DNA of 64,000 nt from Leucobacter sp. L43 (GTDB lineage: Bacteria > Actinomycetota > Actinomycetes > Actinomycetales > Microbacteriaceae). The translations under genes were made by a program, and so were the position numbers. The notes below the pieces were generated by a model that was not told the origin of the DNA, did not search any database, and saw only the letters and a program-made list of their open reading frames with translations. Below are positions 62,234 to 64,000 of this stretch, piece by piece; within the stretch, counting starts at the first letter, position 1; each line of letters opens with the position of its first letter. The stretch is taken from NCBI RefSeq assembly GCF_016597785.1, contig NZ_JAENJG010000001.1, forward strand, positions 434,001-498,000, given 5' to 3'.

Positions 62234-63622
62234 CTATCGGCGAACACGCAGGCGAGCTGCGGCTGCGACACCGATCGCGCCGAGGAGGAGCAGGCCGCCT
62301 CCGAACATCGCGCCTGCCGAAGGGTCAGCGGCTCCCGTACGTGCGAGCTGGGTGTGCGCGACACCCGCACCGGCAGGGGTACCCGACGCCGCGGGCCGGC
62401 CTTCGGGAGCGGGACTGGGCTGCACGGGCGGCGCGGGTTCGGCGGGAGCGCCGGGCGGCACGGGCGCCGGATCGACCGGGTCTCCAGGGTCGGGCACGGG
62501 GATCCCCGGCGCGGCGACATCGATCGTGATGATCGCCGTCGAGAACTGTCCATCGGGGTTCTCCACCCGGTACGTCGCCTCAGCAGCGCCGACGAATGCA
62601 CTCGCTGGCGTGAACGTCACGGAACGCGACGGTTCCACAACCCAGTCGCCTTGCGCATCGTCCGATTCGATGATCGTCACCTCTGCCTCAGCGTCGATCT
62701 CCGAGTCGTTGTCGAGCACGGCAACGGTGACCGGCGTGCCCGAGACCGTTTCGGCGCGGTCGTCGCGGGCGACGGGCGGCTCGCCGACAGGATCCGCCTG
62801 CACGTCGACGCTGATCGTCGACGTCGAGCTGTATCCGCCGATCCCTGAGGCCGTGTACGCGACGGAAGCGATCCCGACGAAGCCGTCCGCCGGCGTGAAC
62901 GTGATCGCTCCGGTGTCGTCGAGTTCCCAGGTGCCCGCAGCAGGGTCGCTCTCGCCGAGCGAGAAGGAGATCGTATCGAGCAGCTCTGCGGGAGCGAGGG
63001 TGTCGTTCGCTTTCCAGTCCGTGATCGTGATCGGCTGCCCGGAGGTCGTGGTGTAGCCAGAGTCGTCGACCGTGATGGGGACGGCGTAGATCTGCCAGCT
63101 CCACCCGAATGTTCCTTCGAGACCCCGCGCTTCATTGCCGACCGTGTACGGCATGCCGACAACCTGAGTCGTGGCCGGCACTCCTTCACCCGCGGCGAGC
63201 ACGCGGTCTTTCGCGAGCCCCTCCGCGTCCGCCCACGAGGCGTCGAAGTAGGCGTTGATATATGGAGCGATGTCACCGCCGACCACGGCTTCGACGGGGC
63301 GCACAGCGAGCGAGTACTCCGTGTCGTTGTCGAACCCCATGCGAACACCCGCATAACTATCGGGAGTCATCCCTGCGAAATGGGCCTGCGAATAGTCGAG
63401 GTCGCCTGACGACGGCAGAGTCTCGGACAGCGGAGCCGTTCCTGCGTCGACGGTGCCGATGTGATTCCAGTAGAACTCCTGCTGAATCGCCGGCGTCCAG
63501 ATCGGAATCGGCGCCGCGGCCATGGCCGGCGCCCCGATCCCGGCGATGAGCGCCGTCGTCATGGTGACACCAAGCAGCCCGGATGACACTCGCCGTCGAA
63601 ACGTTTGGGGCTGAGCTTTCAT
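62234..63622 (-). CDS. Ig-like surface protein with LAxTG sortase signal
   Basis: Secreted wall-anchored protein of 462 residues. Signal peptide (LLGVTMTTALIAGIGAPAMA, cut near residue 35), an N-terminal domain of no clear family (WTPAIQQEFYWNHIG onward), two beta-sandwich modules (residues ~200-280 and 285-370: ARDDRAETVSGTPVTVAVLD and STAIITIDV), a Pro-rich wall-spanning segment, and C-terminal LARTG plus helix GAMFGGGLLLLGAIGVAAAA and RLRVRR. LAxTG is the class E sortase motif. The sortase gene is not in the window. Confidence 0.85.
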   Translation of the reverse strand: MKAQPQTFRRRVSSGLLGVTMTTALIAGIGAPAMAAAPIPIWTPAIQQEFYWNHIGTVDAGTAPLSETLPSSGDLDYSQAHFAGMTPDSYAGVRMGFDNDTEYSLAVRPVEAVVGGDIAPYINAYFDASWADAEGLAKDRVLAAGEGVPATTQVVGMPYTVGNEARGLEGTFGWSWQIYAVPITVDDSGYTTTSGQPITITDWKANDTLAPAELLDTISFSLGESDPAAGTWELDDTGAITFTPADGFVGIASVAYTASGIGGYSSTSTISVDVQADPVGEPPVARDDRAETVSGTPVTVAVLDNDSEIDAEAEVTIIESDDAQGDWVVEPSRSVTFTPASAFVGAAEATYRVENPDGQFSTAIITIDVAAPGIPVPDPGDPVDPAPVPPGAPAEPAPPVQPSPAPEGRPAASGTPAGAGVAHTQLARTGAADPSAGAMFGGGLLLLGAIGVAAAARLRVRR

Positions 63623-64000
63623 CGATTCGTCTCGCTTCCGTCGGGCCCGTGAGTGGGCGCTCTGCCGAATGTTCAGAGCGAGAAATGCCGCTTCAATTCA
63701 CCCACATACCCGCACCGTTCAACAGAGTCGCACAGCGGAATCCCCTGCAAGCGGTAACAGTGTCACCTTTACGCACCGAGGAGGTCAAGAGCAGTACACC
63801 GACTTCGGTATGCAGTCTTCGATCCACTGCATATCAGCAGAAAACTCTTTCGCTCCGCGAGGGGTGTTCCAGGCTTGGACGAACCGGCTCTGACGCTCTC
63901 TCGGCGCAGAGGCACGAGGCCGCGCCCACGCGCACCGAGGTCGTCGATCATGAGGAACCCGGGTACTGCACGGTATACGGATCCCATCCGCGAGCCTCGA
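63623..64000. other. Right-edge stretch without a complete gene
   Basis: 378 bases, lower in GC than the neighbours. No RNA gene or terminator is recognised. A minus-strand frame open at the edge (63785-64000) is described separately. Confidence 0.6.
63785..64000 (-). pseudogene. Possible 3' fragment or remnant of a minus-strand gene
   Basis: From the right edge a minus-strand frame runs 71 codons to a TGA at 63785. Its last ~36 residues (FVQAWNTPRGAKEFSADMQW, IEDCIPKSVYCS) look like real protein and use AT-rich codons unusual here, but its first ~35 are Arg-rich noise. In another frame the edge reads RGWDPYTVQYPGSS and stops at 63948. A frameshifted remnant or an unrelated partial gene both fit. 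No family recognised. Confidence 0.25.

Noticed and set aside
63669-63893. A 74-codon plus-strand frame near the right edge
   Set aside because: No ribosome-binding site, low-complexity composition and no family; conflicts with the more protein-like minus-strand frame.

Overview
The window is a 64-kb, high-GC chromosomal segment of an actinobacterium. The gene set and order (leuS–comEA–comEC–holA–rpsT–lepA; rpmF–rnc–mutM ... smc ... ftsY–ffh–rpsP–khpA–rimM–trmD), MurT/GatD, cydA/B–D/C and abundant leaderless genes point to the Microbacteriaceae. A Leucobacter-like genus is my best guess, made from general resemblance only. Nearly all of it is ordinary core chromosome. I see no rRNA, tRNA, CRISPR array, insertion sequence or prophage.

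Layout. 1–8.0 kb: 3'-truncated lepA, MOSC protein, rpsT, holA, comEC, comEA. 8.0–14.4 kb: leuS, an SRPBCC protein, and a folate block (pabB, a maleylpyruvate-isomerase-like gene, pabC). 14.4–20.4 kb: cytochrome bd oxidase cydA, cydB and its assembly transporter cydD, cydC. 20.6–23.5 kb: DedA, App1-type phosphatase, FUSC/aromatic acid exporter-like protein. 23.5–26.2 kb: YceI, GatD and MurT (lipid II amidation). 26.3–32.1 kb: trmD, rimM, khpA, rpsP, ffh, a 3-hydroxyacyl-CoA dehydrogenase and ftsY. 32.3–37.7 kb: a branched-chain amino acid ABC transporter (livH, livM, livG, livF and a convergent binding protein). 37.8–46.1 kb: an unknown protein, smc, DUF4260 protein, chorismate mutase fusion, two unknown proteins and a membrane-anchored putative metallopeptidase. 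46.1–50.3 kb: mutM, rnc, rpmF, yceD, coaD and a siderophore-interacting protein. 50.3–57.4 kb: a two-component system with an ABC exporter, then recG and rsmD. 57.6–62.2 kb: GABA catabolism (gabD, gabT) with a divergent PucR-type regulator. 62.2–63.6 kb: an Ig-like, sortase-anchored surface protein. The last 0.4 kb has no convincing complete gene.

How it works together. Translation and protein targeting dominate: S20, S16, L32, LepA, LeuRS, RNase III, RimM, TrmD, RsmD, and both SRP GTPases. Respiration at low oxygen (bd oxidase), folate aminobenzoate synthesis (PabB/PabC), cell-wall lipid II amidation (MurT/GatD) and GABA use (GabT/GabD) are complete small pathways.

The strongest unusual signals are: (i) a recurring TANNNT-type -10 box six to eight bases before the start codon at about 17 genes, implying widespread leaderless transcription; (ii) two places where the upstream gene's TAG stop is the first half of such a -10 box; (iii) a long GNRA-capped hairpin inside the first codons of rnc; (iv) a 28-bp perfect palindrome beside a CATCC repeat downstream of leuS; (v) a LivH permease carrying a secreted-type beta-sandwich domain; and (vi) a chorismate mutase with an undescribed helical tail. 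No clear new defence or mobile system is visible.
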